Below are positions 52,293 through 64,000 of a stretch of 64,000 nucleotides of DNA, piece after piece. Below the pieces are notes generated by a model. That model was not told where the DNA came from and did not search any database. It saw only the letters and a program-made list of their open reading frames with translations. Positions within the stretch are counted from its first letter, which is position 1. Each line of letters begins with the position of its first letter. This DNA is from Brugia malayi (Eukaryota > Nematoda > Chromadorea > Rhabditida > Onchocercidae), in contig NW_025062478.1 of NCBI RefSeq assembly GCF_000002995.4, forward strand, positions 3,262,001 through 3,326,000. Reading direction: 5' to 3'. Position numbers and translations under genes: made by a program.

Positions 52293-52596
52293 AAGCATAT
52301 ATACTTAATATTGTAGTTGCTATGATTCATACTATGTGTCATCAATTTTACATAAAGCATTGAAATATTTCGAAATAACAGGAATTTTTTGTAAAATAGT
52401 TTTGTGTGCAAGAGAATGGAATAATAGTTCCAATGAAAAGAAACTCTAGAGATAATCCATTAGTAACACTTTGAAGGAAGAAAAAAAAAAGCTAATAAAC
52501 TTTGAAATAAAAAGTGATTAATCAATAATTTGTGATTATATTCTAACGAGCAAACATTAAGCCAGCAATACTTAACGAGCAAACATTAATACTAAT

Positions 52597-52604
<8 letters not shown>

Positions 52605-52652
<48 letters not shown>
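52605..52652. repeat. (TC)n microsatellite
   Basis: About 24 TC dinucleotides. They generate an artificial Arg-Glu open frame on the minus strand. Confidence 0.95.
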
Positions 52653-52653
<1 letters not shown>

Positions 52654-52965
52654 TAGCAATCTAATAAAGCAAAGAAATAGGATGGTTGCTAATTTGAGTA
52701 AAAAAAGAAGATGAAGTAGGTAAATCAATAATAAGTAAGAGCAAAAGTAAGAATACAATTAACAATTGCAGCATTTCATCATCGATAAACTCTCCTAAGC
52801 ACTAACAGTTAAAGTTATATGAGAAGGAAATGAAAGACTAAATTTGATAATAAACAACAAATACAACCATAGTGTTATCATATTTTATTTTTTTCAAAAT
52901 TTCCCACAAACATCCTCAAAACTAACAACTATGAAATTAAAATACCAACAAAGAGTAAACAAGGT

Positions 52966-53037
52966 GGGCTGAGCCGGTGATCGAAACCGGGACCTCTCGC
53001 ACCCGAAGCGAGAATCATACCACTAGACCACTCAGCC
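52966..53037 (-). tRNA. tRNA-Pro (anticodon CGG)
   Basis: 72 bases fold as a cloverleaf on the minus strand. The acceptor stem is GGCTGAG with CTCAGCC and discriminator C. The D arm TGGTCTAGTGGTATGA serves as A box. The anticodon stem CTCGC/GCGAG has loop TTCGGGT, reading CCG proline codons. The T stem is CCGGT/ACCGG with loop TTCGATC. The pair at positions 53 and 61 is U-A instead of the near-universal G-C, which weakens the B box. No intron. Confidence 0.93.
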
Positions 53038-53984
53038 CCAGAAACCCCCTTTCAGCTCTTCATAGTTCCAATTTGCATCAAAAAATTACCGATATATAGA
53101 TTTCGAACGCTTTTCTACTTCTAAGCAACAATTAATTCCCTCTTAATAGTGTCACTTCATCCTTAATTCCTTCTTTTAGTATCATTTCGTTGACATATTT
53201 TAGCCAATATAATTAAAAGTGATGCCCTTTTTAATTGAGAAATAACAAAGCTATGTATCATTTTTCATTGTATTGACTCATCCATAATAGACTACAAAAT
53301 CTTTAATATCCACTATGGCTGCTGACTTGGTTATTCTGTTGGTACATGACAATATGAAACACTGAATAAAATACAGAAATTAAAAAAAAGAAAAAAAGCA
53401 ATCTTCACCAAAAGATATTCTCGAAGATAGCATTACTTCTTTGCTATCGAAAAACAAAAGCTATTACTGTTTGGAATAAAATATTTTTATTGAGAAATTA
53501 TTAATACACCATATAAAAATTCCTTCATAAAAAACACCCGTTTTCAGTAGTAGCAAATTCTAGAGGTGCAACACTCATATAAATACATTTATAAAATAAA
53601 TAAGAACATGATAATATTGAAGATTGTTTTTCAATATATAATGAAGCCAGTAAATAAGTGTAGAAATGAAGTGCCAGTATAGTAACGAACTATACGCAAA
53701 AAAATAAATAATTATATTTTTCACCTTCATTACGTACGTATATCATTTTTTATATCATCTCATTTTTATAAAGAACTTGAAGAATACCGATTAGTTCCTG
53801 CTAACATTCAATGAATTGATCAAAGGTTTTAAAAATATGATAACGACTAAAAAAGAATTATTTTGATAGCCCTTTTTTAGCTAATTAACTAAAGTCATGT
53901 GCTCCTTACACATATTCTTTTACGCTTCTTTTTAATGAAAGGAAAAATAAAAAATCAAATGCATATTATCATAAATAATTTTGT
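53038..53984. other. Spacer between tRNA and the ZYG-9 3' end
   Basis: AT-rich DNA expected to contain the ZYG-9 3' UTR and polyadenylation sites (minus strand). No other gene seen. Confidence 0.5.
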
Positions 53985-56900
53985 TCATTGTTGCTGTCGC
54001 CGCATATTCAGTAATTGTTTCAATGGTTCCACATCACTAGCTGTAAGTTTTGGCTTTGTAGGGACCGGTGTAACGGGTTCATTTTCTGGTGCTCCTTCCA
54101 AAGGTTGTCTAAAATTAATATAATCAAAAAAATTATAACAACAGAATATCATATGAAATTTTTGACGGTTTAAATACAAAGAATACATTTAAAAAGAAAA
54201 ATTTGAAAATAAGCATTTTATGTATTTAAGAGTATTTAATTATAGAAAAAGAAATATAAATAAACTCACCTTTGGAATGAACGGCGTACAGTCATTGGCT
54301 TTGCATTTTCATCGGTTGATGTAGCAAGAGCACTAGCAGCACTACCAGTCCACCAACCTGTCTGCCGATAACTACGTAATGCTTCACGGTGTGCACGAAT
54401 GGATTCCATTACCTTAAAAGTATACATTTGCAAACAGATTCAACATCAAATCAATAAAACTTCATGATATCGTATATTTCAAGGACTGAAATTCTTAAAA
54501 TTGGGTTACAAAGTAACAATATATTATATACTCTTCTATATATATGCTAACTATCAGTCCAGTTGGTGATTACAACCAAAAAGAAAAAAAAAAAAAAAAT
54601 TTGTTGTTTTAAAACGTTTAGTAATGAAATACTAAAACACGAAATGCACGTTAGCAAACACAGGTCAAAAAAAAATTAAAAAAAACCTACGTTATATAAT
54701 TCGTCAGTGACCTCCGGTGTTTCGCGATCTTCTAAATCCATCTTCTTCAAATGGAGAGTAATAAAATCCTGCAAATATAAATATAATTTTAATTAATTTG
54801 AAAAATCATTCCACATTAAGCTAAGCACAAAATACAAAAATGAGAAGCGCATGGTATATGGACATATGTGATTCAGAATATTCAATCACAAAAGAAAATA
54901 TGACAGTTCGTTACAAAAGCCATGCTAAAGAAATTAGAGATGAGCATTCCAGTATGCAGTTTGCATATGATCAATAATTGAGGGAAGGCGAAAGAAAACT
55001 GAAGAGTTATCAACGCTCACCTTATATGGAAGACGCTTTGATGTATGACCCTTTAACAAATATAGTTCAAACTTCGTAATACAATATTTATGGGAAGTGA
55101 ATCTTTAAATGTAACTAAGTTTCTTGGAAATGATATTTGACAGTAAAGATAACAAATCCTACTAAGATTCTTTAATGATGAAGCAGATATGGTTCAGAAA
55201 TGGTTTATAATTTTTCTGCAAAATATTTATGTTGCCAGTAAGCAAATCATCTCACTCCAACTTAATTGATCGATAAAGTTATTAAAAACTGTAGAAGCAT
55301 ATTTGAATATTCTGAACGACACAAGACCTACCTTCACAACTTTTCAACCCTAACATAGTCAAATAACAAAAATGAAACAAGCTTAATAACCTCGAAGTAA
55401 TTTCAAAGTTACTTAAAATTAAGTTCAGCACATAATGAACATCCTATAACAGACTAACCCGCATTCGAAAATGTTTTTTCAGTTCCTCTTCTAGAACTTT
55501 TCGAGCATCCGGATTCATCTTCAAAAATGTATGCAAAAATCGTAGGCCCTAAATAAATTTTCATAGCAATTTTTTGAAGAAAAAATACATCGAATTAATG
55601 CAACAGTAATCTCATAAATTCATAGCATAATTCAATTTAAAATAGATGAAAAGGAAATGAAGGTAGAGAAAGGAAAAAAAAAAAAAACTGAATACGCAGT
55701 GAACTTTATCGACCTTTCCAAATGGATTCTCAACAATTTTCGAAATCAAATTTCGTATTGAATCTTCATAATTAGATGAGACAACCTGGAATTCCGAAAA
55801 TTATTTTTTCACGAAAAATAAGGAAAACTAACTAATTCCAGTATACTAAATTCTGACAATTCAGGAATTACGAAAAATGATTGTGTATAAAGTGAACCTG
55901 TCCCGGCAATTCCCCATATGCTGATGATGCTAAGCTATTTTGATTACTTTTGTTTTGTAAACCACGAACACACTTCCTCATATAAATTACAGCTTCACTT
56001 GAATCCGGATTCGGTATTTCGCCAATATGCTGTATTACCTAAAATAACAGTATTTCTAAACTTCATAGACATTCCAGCATTTCCAAACATTTTCTTGTTG
56101 TGTAGCTAAAAAGTTCAAAATTCAAACAAACCGATGACTTCGTTCCTGCTACCAAACGCTGTATGCATAATTCCATTGAATGCAAGGAATTTTTGATATT
56201 TTTATTTTCATCTATTCGAGGACGAAATTCCTGCATGAAAATATGGATTGCTTTCACGATTTCATCCAAATTCATTGGTACATCACGAAGGAATAATTCG
56301 GACTGCTTGTAAATACACTGCAATTTTATAAAGATATTGCTGAAGCAAAAACTATCCTATTACGTTAAAAATGATTCCAAAATTTAATCTATTTGATGCT
56401 AATTTTTAAAGAAACATATAGCTTCGTTCCTGTTACCAAATGCTAAGAAATTTTCAAACATTGCATAAAATATTGTGCCAATAACTAAATATAGTTTACA
56501 AGTCTTTTTTTTTGACAATGCTTCCAAAGCAAATCGATATATCAGAACTACTCAAAACCTTATTTATGAGTTCGACAGTTTTATTTCGTGGGTCATGTAA
56601 AGCAGATGTTAACATTGAACAAAGAGCGAGAAAACAAGCAGTTGGGTCAGCATTATCGCATATTCGAATCGATAAGTAGTTAAGTGAGCGAAATATCTGT
56701 AAATTGACAAAACATTATTTATGGTGAATTTAATTCAAAATTTTGTGCATCCAATAATTAAAAAATTTTGAATATCAAAAGTTTATACTTACGGACTGAA
56801 TATCTTTCAGTTGTTGCATGCGTTCATCTTTTAAGAGATAGAGAAACTCTTGTATGAGCATTTTCAAAGCATCAGAAGAAATTCGTGAGCATGTCGTTGT

Positions 56901-59900
56901 TTCTTTGATAAGCTGAAACATTAAAATTTTGTAGAAATAATTAAAAACAACTATTTCATTCAAAAATTTGTTTATCTTGCTTAATCAATACAGTCACTAT
57001 TCCAGTGAGTTATTAAAACTATTAGCATACATATTCCTAAACCATAATTTTATATAATTTCTAACGAATTTATACACACCATTTTCTGAAGAACAAACGT
57101 GGCACCAATGAATAACATACCGAACTTAAGAAATGGCATATTGTTCGGACTAGCTCGTTCAGTTCATCTAATGCGCTAACATCATCAAGATGGCGACTAC
57201 GTATAATAGATGATTGTGTTACAATTGCCTGTACAACAGCATCAGTTCGATCAGCAACATAACGAAAATTACTCGGATCGCCGAACAAAAATTGTAATTG
57301 ACTAATAGCTGCTGTAGCAGTTGCTTGTGACATCGAAGCTACGCCATGCACAACCTAAAAGAAGAATATATAGGAAGTTTTTAACAAAGAAGTAGTTCTT
57401 TTTAACTTCATAGAGAAAAATTTGCCTATTAAAAAAAAAAAAAAAAAAAAAAACCTTGTCTACATCGCCTGCTGCAGATTCCAGAGAGGTCAGTGAACTG
57501 ACAGATTCTGCTCGGTCTGCATATTGTGGTGGATTTCTCCGTTTGCGGATTGCTGGTTCAATAGGTTCCAACATTTCTAATGTATTACTATCAACTTCGG
57601 GATATACTACTGCTTCATCGTTATTGTCAAGCTTCAGAAGCTATAAAATTAGGAATTTCAGTTGAAATATAAGCATAAATTATCAAAATAACAAAATTTT
57701 CCATTTATTCAGCTGTAACTTTGTATTGGATGCATCCATGAATAAATTCTTCATTTGTTACATAAGCAAAACAAGGATGTCTCAAGATTGTGCTGACCAA
57801 AAAATTTATAAAAATGAAAGACAAAATATAAAAATCATAAAAATCGAGCAATTTTTATAAATTCAATAAATCCCTTTTTCATATATATATATTTTAGTAA
57901 AATGCTGTCATTCAACTTACATCTAAATTTAAAGCGAAACGTCTACGAGTTCCATCATTATCATCACTATGACTACCAAGATCTCTTTCCTGCAAAAAGT
58001 TATTTAAAACATAATTTGGACTTGAAGAAAAATGCAATTGCAAGATTAACCACTATAAATAAAAGATTAATACATAACACTAAATTCTTAATCACAATTC
58101 TTAACTCAGTTTTTTTTTTCTACATTTGTACTGTATAAGACGTCAAACTATTTTATATTCAAAGACATATCATAAATGTTAAATATCTTCAAAATCGTGT
58201 TTGATTGTTAACTATAACAAAAAATAAATTTCATGTACCTGCATTGTAAATGTACGATTGTTTTCTTTTTCTTCAACTGGACTGGAATCGCGAGAAACAC
58301 TGTTACTTCTATGAGTGTTTCTACCTATTCTACTTGATGATCGATCACTTCTCAATCTTCTTCCTAAAAATGAGTGGTAAAAATAATCCAGTAATTTGAA
58401 TAGGAGCAAAAAATATACTTCATACGATATTAAAAAAGAAGAAAAGAAAAATGATTACTGACTTTTGTAAATTTATATCTTGTGCTGCTTATAATTTTCT
58501 TTTTTTAAAAAGATAATGCAATATAAATATGTAAACATGTATGTAAGAAGACCTTTAATGCCAACAGAAATATTTGCATTACGTTTAGCTGATGTACCAA
58601 CTCGTTCTGGACCTCCTGAAAAAAGTGTCTCAATTGTTAATACCTCCGCTACCAATTATGAATAGAAAATATCGTACAACAAATATTTCCATAATCACTT
58701 TCATAACTTTGAGCTATAACCATATAAAGTATTATTTAATGTTACTACATTTTCACATTAAAATGTTACACTGATTAATTAAACAAATATGCATATCAAA
58801 AATAACTAAAAGGACAATTGAGAAGAAAAGTTTACCTCGCGCTTTCGAAACTACACCACTTCGCTTTATACGTTCATCCAACATCGCTTTACTTTTGTCA
58901 TTCATTTTGCCGATAAGTTGAAAAACTCGATCACCTTCTTCTTTCCAAGCTACTACGATAGCATTAATTGCAGCGTTACGTACATTATTATCACGATCAT
59001 CAATGCATGCTGCGATTTGTTTCAAAGATTGCTGCAAACATATTATAAAGCTTAAAAATTCATAGCATGCACATGTGTGCTATCAATAAAATTCAGAGAA
59101 TGAAAATTCACAACTAAAAACAATCCGTTAAAGCTGATTAAAGCATTTGGGATGCTTTTTTGAAATTTGAAATTTTTTTTTGAAAAACTCATATTTCAAT
59201 TTCTTTTGATGAGAGTTTTTACGATTTCAGAATTGAACAGTAGAATTAAAAAGACTTACAGCTGGTGTTGTAGTAGCAGCCATTCCCGTCGTATCAAGTA
59301 ACTGTTCTAAAACTTGCAGGCATTCAGTCCGTTGTCTGGAATTCTTCGTCTTTAAGCCTTCAATTATAAGTGGAAATATCTTTGGAGGGCTAACTAGTTC
59401 AGTGACCAGTTGGATTATAGTACGAACTGGTGTTCGAACCGAATCCTTTGCTTCTCCTAACTGAAAAGAAGATTTTCGAAATTAAATCAAATGTTTCCGA
59501 ATTACAACGAAATAATGAGCCATAATATGAGATGTTCTTATTCTAAAAAAAACAAAAAAAAAATCAGTAATCTGAAATGAATAAATAAATACCACTACTA
59601 GTCATATTTCAGCTCTCAAAAAAAAAAAAAAAAAAAACTTAGTCATTAGAATATCAAATTTTCTTGGAAGCGAAATCGCACAAAACTGCTTTCAAAGTTT
59701 TTCAATATAATGGAAAATATTTTTCAGACTAATGTTATATTGTTAATTTATCGGTGCAAATTAGAAGCAGCAAAAAGTACAATGGAATTGGAATTGCGTT
59801 CATAAGAAAAAGAAGATCGTTAGTTTATGAAAACTGAAAATTCCAAAAAGAAACTGAACCTTTAGAAGCAAATATGGAACAAAAGAATACATCTCCTGAT

Positions 59901-62900
59901 CCGAAAAAGGTTCGTTATGTTGCAATAAAAGGTTGAATATTCCTTGCGTTAAATCAAGCACTTTCAGCAAAACTGTTGGATTCGTTTCTAGGAACCGTAA
60001 TGAAATCCATTTCAGTAATAAATCACTGTTTGATATCAAAGATTCTGGACAATCGGTGATCAGCTGAATATAATCAAAGCAAAATTTCATTTAAAAAAAC
60101 AGAGAGAAATAAAACACTGAATTGGAATTTTCTCATGCATAATTTTTATTTTTTCTGTTTGGAAATTATGACAATTGTTAAATTTTACATCCCAGCATGT
60201 TTGAAATAGACATTTCTGAGTATTAGATATTTGTTTATTTTATTATGTCACACCTAAGAACGTCATAAAAAGTGAGATTAGTTAAGTAATGACAATCAAA
60301 CCGATTGTAAGATATCGATTCCTTTAAGTTGTTGTTTGAAGTCTTTGTTAAACAAAAGTGTTAATAAAGATGCTTGGGTAACATTACCCAATAATGTTTT
60401 CAGCTGCTCGATATGCTCATTTTCAGGTTGATCGAAGTTCCATTTCAGAACCTGAAATTAACTGCAATGAAAGTTTTCATTTTAAATATTTTTCCATGAA
60501 TTACTTTCTAATAAATAAAAAAAGACTGGATAATTTCAGAACGAAAAAACATGCCCGCAGATTCCTTTCATCTTTCAATCTAATTCCTTTGTCCTTGTTA
60601 ATCACAAGAAATTCATCCCTCGGCTTCACTGATTCTTCCGGTTCCTACAAAAGCAATCATATATGCCCTCTAAAATCCCCACATTTATAATATTAATATC
60701 ACGCATTCAAAAAAAAAAAAAAACAAACAATTTAAAATATTTTAATTGAAACCTTTGCAGCTTCAAATTCTTTCCTAGTTGCTTTCGATGATTTCTCTTC
60801 CGTATTATCCTCGTTTACTACTTCTTTTGAACGTGTTTTCTCACTAACACTCGAATTTCCTACGCCAGGTGCTGGTGGTTTCAGAGGCTGAGAACAAGCA
60901 GTTTAATTTTTATGAAACAAAATATTTGGAAATCTTTTTTATGAAAAAATGACTCAGTAGTTAGTGGTAAAAATTTGCTTAGTATGAACATTGTCACAAC
61001 CTATATCAAATGCAAAGTGACATTTCGGAACCACTACTACAGTCACGAAATGACAGGCATGCAAAAATAGAACACTGAACAAATGACTAAATAAGATCAA
61101 TATATTTCGTGGCAAATAAAGGATGATTGCTATTACCAGTTAATTACAAAAGCAAGAAAAAGATTAAAGTAATATTTACCACCAAACATTTAACATGTAT
61201 TTTAATAATCTGATCTGTTTAAATTTTCAATGCTTTTTACTATTTTATTTCAGAAATAGCCAACAGTCAGCTTTCAGGCACCATAGTACCATATTACGAA
61301 TGTGCTAAATGAAACATTGGATATCATTCCACTCAAACACAGCTGCATAAATCAAAATTAAGGGAAAAGTTTTTAATAAAGAGCCTTAAGCTTTAGCGTA
61401 TAACTTTTTCAATAAAATTTAAAATTGAATAAAAATGCAGAAGAAAGCAACTTACTGAAACTGAATTCGAATTAGCGTTTCCATCACCTGTTCCACTTTC
61501 AGGCTAAATGGCATTCACCGTAAAATAAAAAAAGAAACGGAAACAAACATAAAACACAATAATTATCACACTAGAAAGGTGTAGCAAATCAAAATATCAC
61601 AACCAAAAAACCAAAACAAAGAAGGAAACTTTCGAAGCACAACAAAAACACCACACAAAAAAGAAATTTTTCTCCAACTTAAATAAAGCATTCGCAGTTT
61701 GTGGAAAAGCAAAGAGCAGAATAATTCTGGAAAAAATAGCATTTAAAGCTGATTAAAAAAAAAGAACCGAATATATAGCATTTTCACCAAATGGTTCATT
61801 CAGTGAAAATTAGGACTCAGAAACTTATCCAAAGGATCGATAAAGGCTAAACGATTGAAATAATGAGTCCATCTTCCATCTCAAGGAAATAAATGATTCT
61901 TAAATACTTGAAAGTACCTAACGGTATTTAACGGTAATTGCAATAAATTTTAAAAAAGCAATAAAGCATGCAAATAGTTGACTAACATTGCTTTTATGCA
62001 TACTTTGCACCATAATCGAAACAACATCTGTACCAGCTTCTTGAAGTGCCTTCTCACAGAAATCTCTGATCTGTAAATTACCTTTTCATTAAATGGTAAT
62101 AAAATGATATGGAATGACCTGATTTAAAAATCTACATTCTATAACTTTCATTTACAAGGCATCATGACACAACTTCCAACATAAAATACTCTTTCCTTTT
62201 TTATCTACATGTTTTTTGGAAAAGAAAGAAATACTATAAGTACTGAAATATGCTTCAGTACCAGTTAACTGTAGAAAATTCTTGGAATTCAAATCAAAAA
62301 ATCAACAGAAAGTACCACTGAACTATGTCATGAATATTCAGCTCATAAACTCCCTATTTCTTATCAAACATAATATTAGAAATGATAAAAAGGGCTTTAG
62401 CCTTACAAATTAAAAAGAATTGTAGAACTGATAACATACTTTTGCCATTTTCACCTTTTCTTCAGCAATATCAGCAAGTAAAACCATACATGACTTTTCA
62501 CCAACAGCTTTCATAGCAGCACCTAATGCAGCATAAGAAGCATCACGTACTTCAGGATCCGAATCACCAGTGAGCTTCACTATTATTGGAGCCAATAATT
62601 TCAGAATTTTCTTGGGGACAGTTTGCGGATTATGCTGTTTGAACACTCGATACAAGAAAAGATTTGTTTGAATTTTGATATGAGGATTTTGCTTATCAAG
62701 AGCTGTTTGAATGTCTTCAGCTAACGCTTCCAGAGTAGTCTAAACATATAAAGAAAATCAATGTCACAAAAGTCACAAAAGATTATAAGTTCTTAAATCT
62801 CTTAATTTTAATTTAAAACTTACTGAAGCAGCAACAGCATCAATGCAATCAATCAATGGATCTCTTAGAACCGGCTTCTTTTCTTTAAATTTTTCAAATA

Positions 62901-63693
62901 TTGTTGGTGCAACCATGATAGCATACTGTGCAAATTTTTTACGTAAACCTGTTGCAAATGCTGTTAGACATCGAGCTGCCAGAGCACAAACATTGATATT
63001 AGCATCCTTTTCCAGAATCTAAATAAAATAAAAAAAAAAAATGTTTTCCGAAATTTAAATATTTTGCACAAACTTTATTTTCCCAAAATGCGTGTCTTCT
63101 TGTAATTATTTCAGCAAAACGTTAAAACTTGGAAACATATAAAGTGGGAAATTATATAAAGCAAAAGAAAATTGTGCATTCGCGAAATTTAGAAAAGTTA
63201 TTATTTCCTTTTACAAATTTAAAAAGAAGTTTTGTAGAATAAAAAAAGTCATCGAAAGTTACAAAGATTACAGTTACCTTCTTAAGTAAAGCTACAAATT
63301 CTCCATAGTTAGCCTTTGGACAGAGTTTCGGATTCTCAGTGCAAAGAACAAGTAATGACTGCAATGCATCTCTTCGCTCTACCCATTTTTTCGAATCAAT
63401 ACTTTCCATAAAATTTGCTGGCAACTTTGCAAGTACATCCACAGGATCCAACATATCCCATGGATCAATTTCTTGCACACATGCTTCATCACCTAGTGAA
63501 ATAACAAAAAAAATATATATGCTGCAAGATAATATATATTTTGAAATTAGCAACTTTCATTACTTGTAGTCATACGACCAACAACAACAGCGTCTGTACT
63601 AGGAATTGCAGTGCTTCCACAGGGTACCGATTCTTTTTTCCTCATTGCTTCTTCATTATATTCGGCGGTAGCTTGATCTCTACTATCACATAT
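53985..63693 (-). CDS. zyg-9: ZYG-9 / XMAP215 / ch-TOG microtubule polymerase, N-terminus outside window
   Basis: TOG-array protein that binds tubulin, speeds microtubule growth and builds spindles. Twenty-six exons give 1238 aa in frame: 63693-63564, 63492-63278, 63018-62824, 62739-62440, 62070-61987, 61503-61456, 60887-60753, 60644-60555, 60451-60302, 60063-59860, 59460-59260, 59031-58836, 58615-58553, 58363-58239, 57989-57921, 57640-57455, 57354-57121, 56912-56793, 56696-56559, 56317-56132, 56038-55898, 55785-55714, 55548-55459, 54768-54691, 54412-54270, 54108-53985. The window holds TOG2 (from DMLDPVDVLAKLP and KKWVERRDALQSL to GDSDPEVRDASYAALGAAMK). It also holds TOG3 (KDERNLR, VLKWNFDQPENEHIEQLKTL, DDRDNNVRNAAINAIVVAW, DERIKRS), a Ser/Arg linker and the C-terminal helical domain. 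TOG1 and the start lie beyond 64000. C. elegans ZYG-9 also has three TOG domains (about 1415 aa). One intron appears to use a GC donor. Confidence 0.95.
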
Positions 63694-64000
63694 CTTAAAA
63701 AGAATATAATTAAGTGAAAGATGAGAAATTTTTGAATTATTAGAGCTCTTTTTCTTTCTTCTTTTTCGTCCTCGTTACTCTTCAAGAAAATTTTGCAGAA
63801 GACTAGTTTGTTACATGAACTTTGCTCGACTTAAAAATGTTATTTAAAAAAATGCTGAAAAAGGCGCAAAATAAAGGTTTAGTAGCAAAAGAAAAATTTA
63901 TTTTTCTACCATAAATCTAAAATTTCCACTTTTTATGTGCGCTTGCACGGATAATAAAAAACTAGGAATTATTCTTTTTGAGCCCATAGAAAGTAAATTT
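63694..64000. other. Probable ZYG-9 intron at window edge
   Basis: No TOG1-like exon is recognisable. A Lys/Glu-rich short open frame (minus strand, near 63740-63775) follows a CTTGAAG acceptor-like site but lacks a usable donor, so I do not call it. Confidence 0.4.

Larger units (their letters stand above)
50673..52965. other. Intergenic upstream of the TMBIM gene
   Basis: 2.3 kb of AT-rich DNA with CT, AC and TC microsatellites. A short direct repeat ACGAGCAAACATTAA occurs at 52546 and 52574. No gene seen. Confidence 0.55.

Noticed and set aside
52543..52758. Arg-Glu repeat open frame on the minus strand
   Set aside because: Translation of the TC microsatellite at 52605-52652.
63735..63780. 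Extra ZYG-9 exon coding a Lys/Glu-rich peptide
   Set aside because: No donor in phase and no similarity to TOG1 or the linker; probably intron.

Overview
This window is nuclear DNA of a nematode. It is very AT-rich and full of homopolymer A/T runs. Its genes are cut into many small exons with TTTTCAG- or TTTTAG-like acceptors. Several start codons sit a few bases behind a strong acceptor, as expected for spliced-leader trans-splicing. The gene set (an UNC-87/OV9M-type calponin-repeat protein, a ZYG-9-type TOG protein, BBS8, a two-Kunitz secreted protein) fits a parasitic spirurid or filarial worm. That placement is inference, because no species-specific marker was read.

Layout. Plus strand: UMP synthase (609-4594), an ABHD17-like alpha/beta hydrolase (6001-9679) and an unrecognised small secreted cysteine protein (10891-12158). 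Minus strand: an LC8-type dynein light chain whose intron carries a 34-bp minisatellite (15546-14022), a two-Kunitz Q/R-rich secreted protein (20845-16160) and the autophagy protein ATG5 (26735-24739), followed by an unexplained 70-codon open exon. A 4.4-kb gene-poor stretch with TG, TATG and CT microsatellites comes next. Plus strand again: a seven-repeat UNC-87-like actin-binding protein (31153-35855) and BBS8/TTC8 (38493-41915), the latter with a candidate RFX X-box 62 bases upstream. A 1.35-kb array of a 23-bp unit (43383-44736) and about 3 kb of empty DNA separate this from the minus-strand genes at the right end. These are a Lifeguard/TMBIM membrane protein (50672-48085), a tRNA-Pro(CGG) (53037-52966) and a large XMAP215/ch-TOG/ZYG-9 gene (63693-53985). 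The last has its N-terminal TOG1 part beyond the right edge.

All exon models were built by hand by matching reading phase across each intron and comparing with remembered family sequences. Most genes close in frame from start to stop: UMPS 477 aa, BBS8 500 aa, UNC-87-like 405 aa, ATG5 261 aa, TMBIM 292 aa, and 1238 aa of ZYG-9. The genes are individually housekeeping or cytoskeletal and do not form an obvious pathway or cassette. I found no new multi-gene system. The most interesting points are the ABHD17 relative with a changed oxyanion-loop motif, acidic P1 residues in both Kunitz domains, the BBS8 X-box, the extra exon behind ATG5, a perfect 17-bp intronic hairpin, and several odd splice sites.
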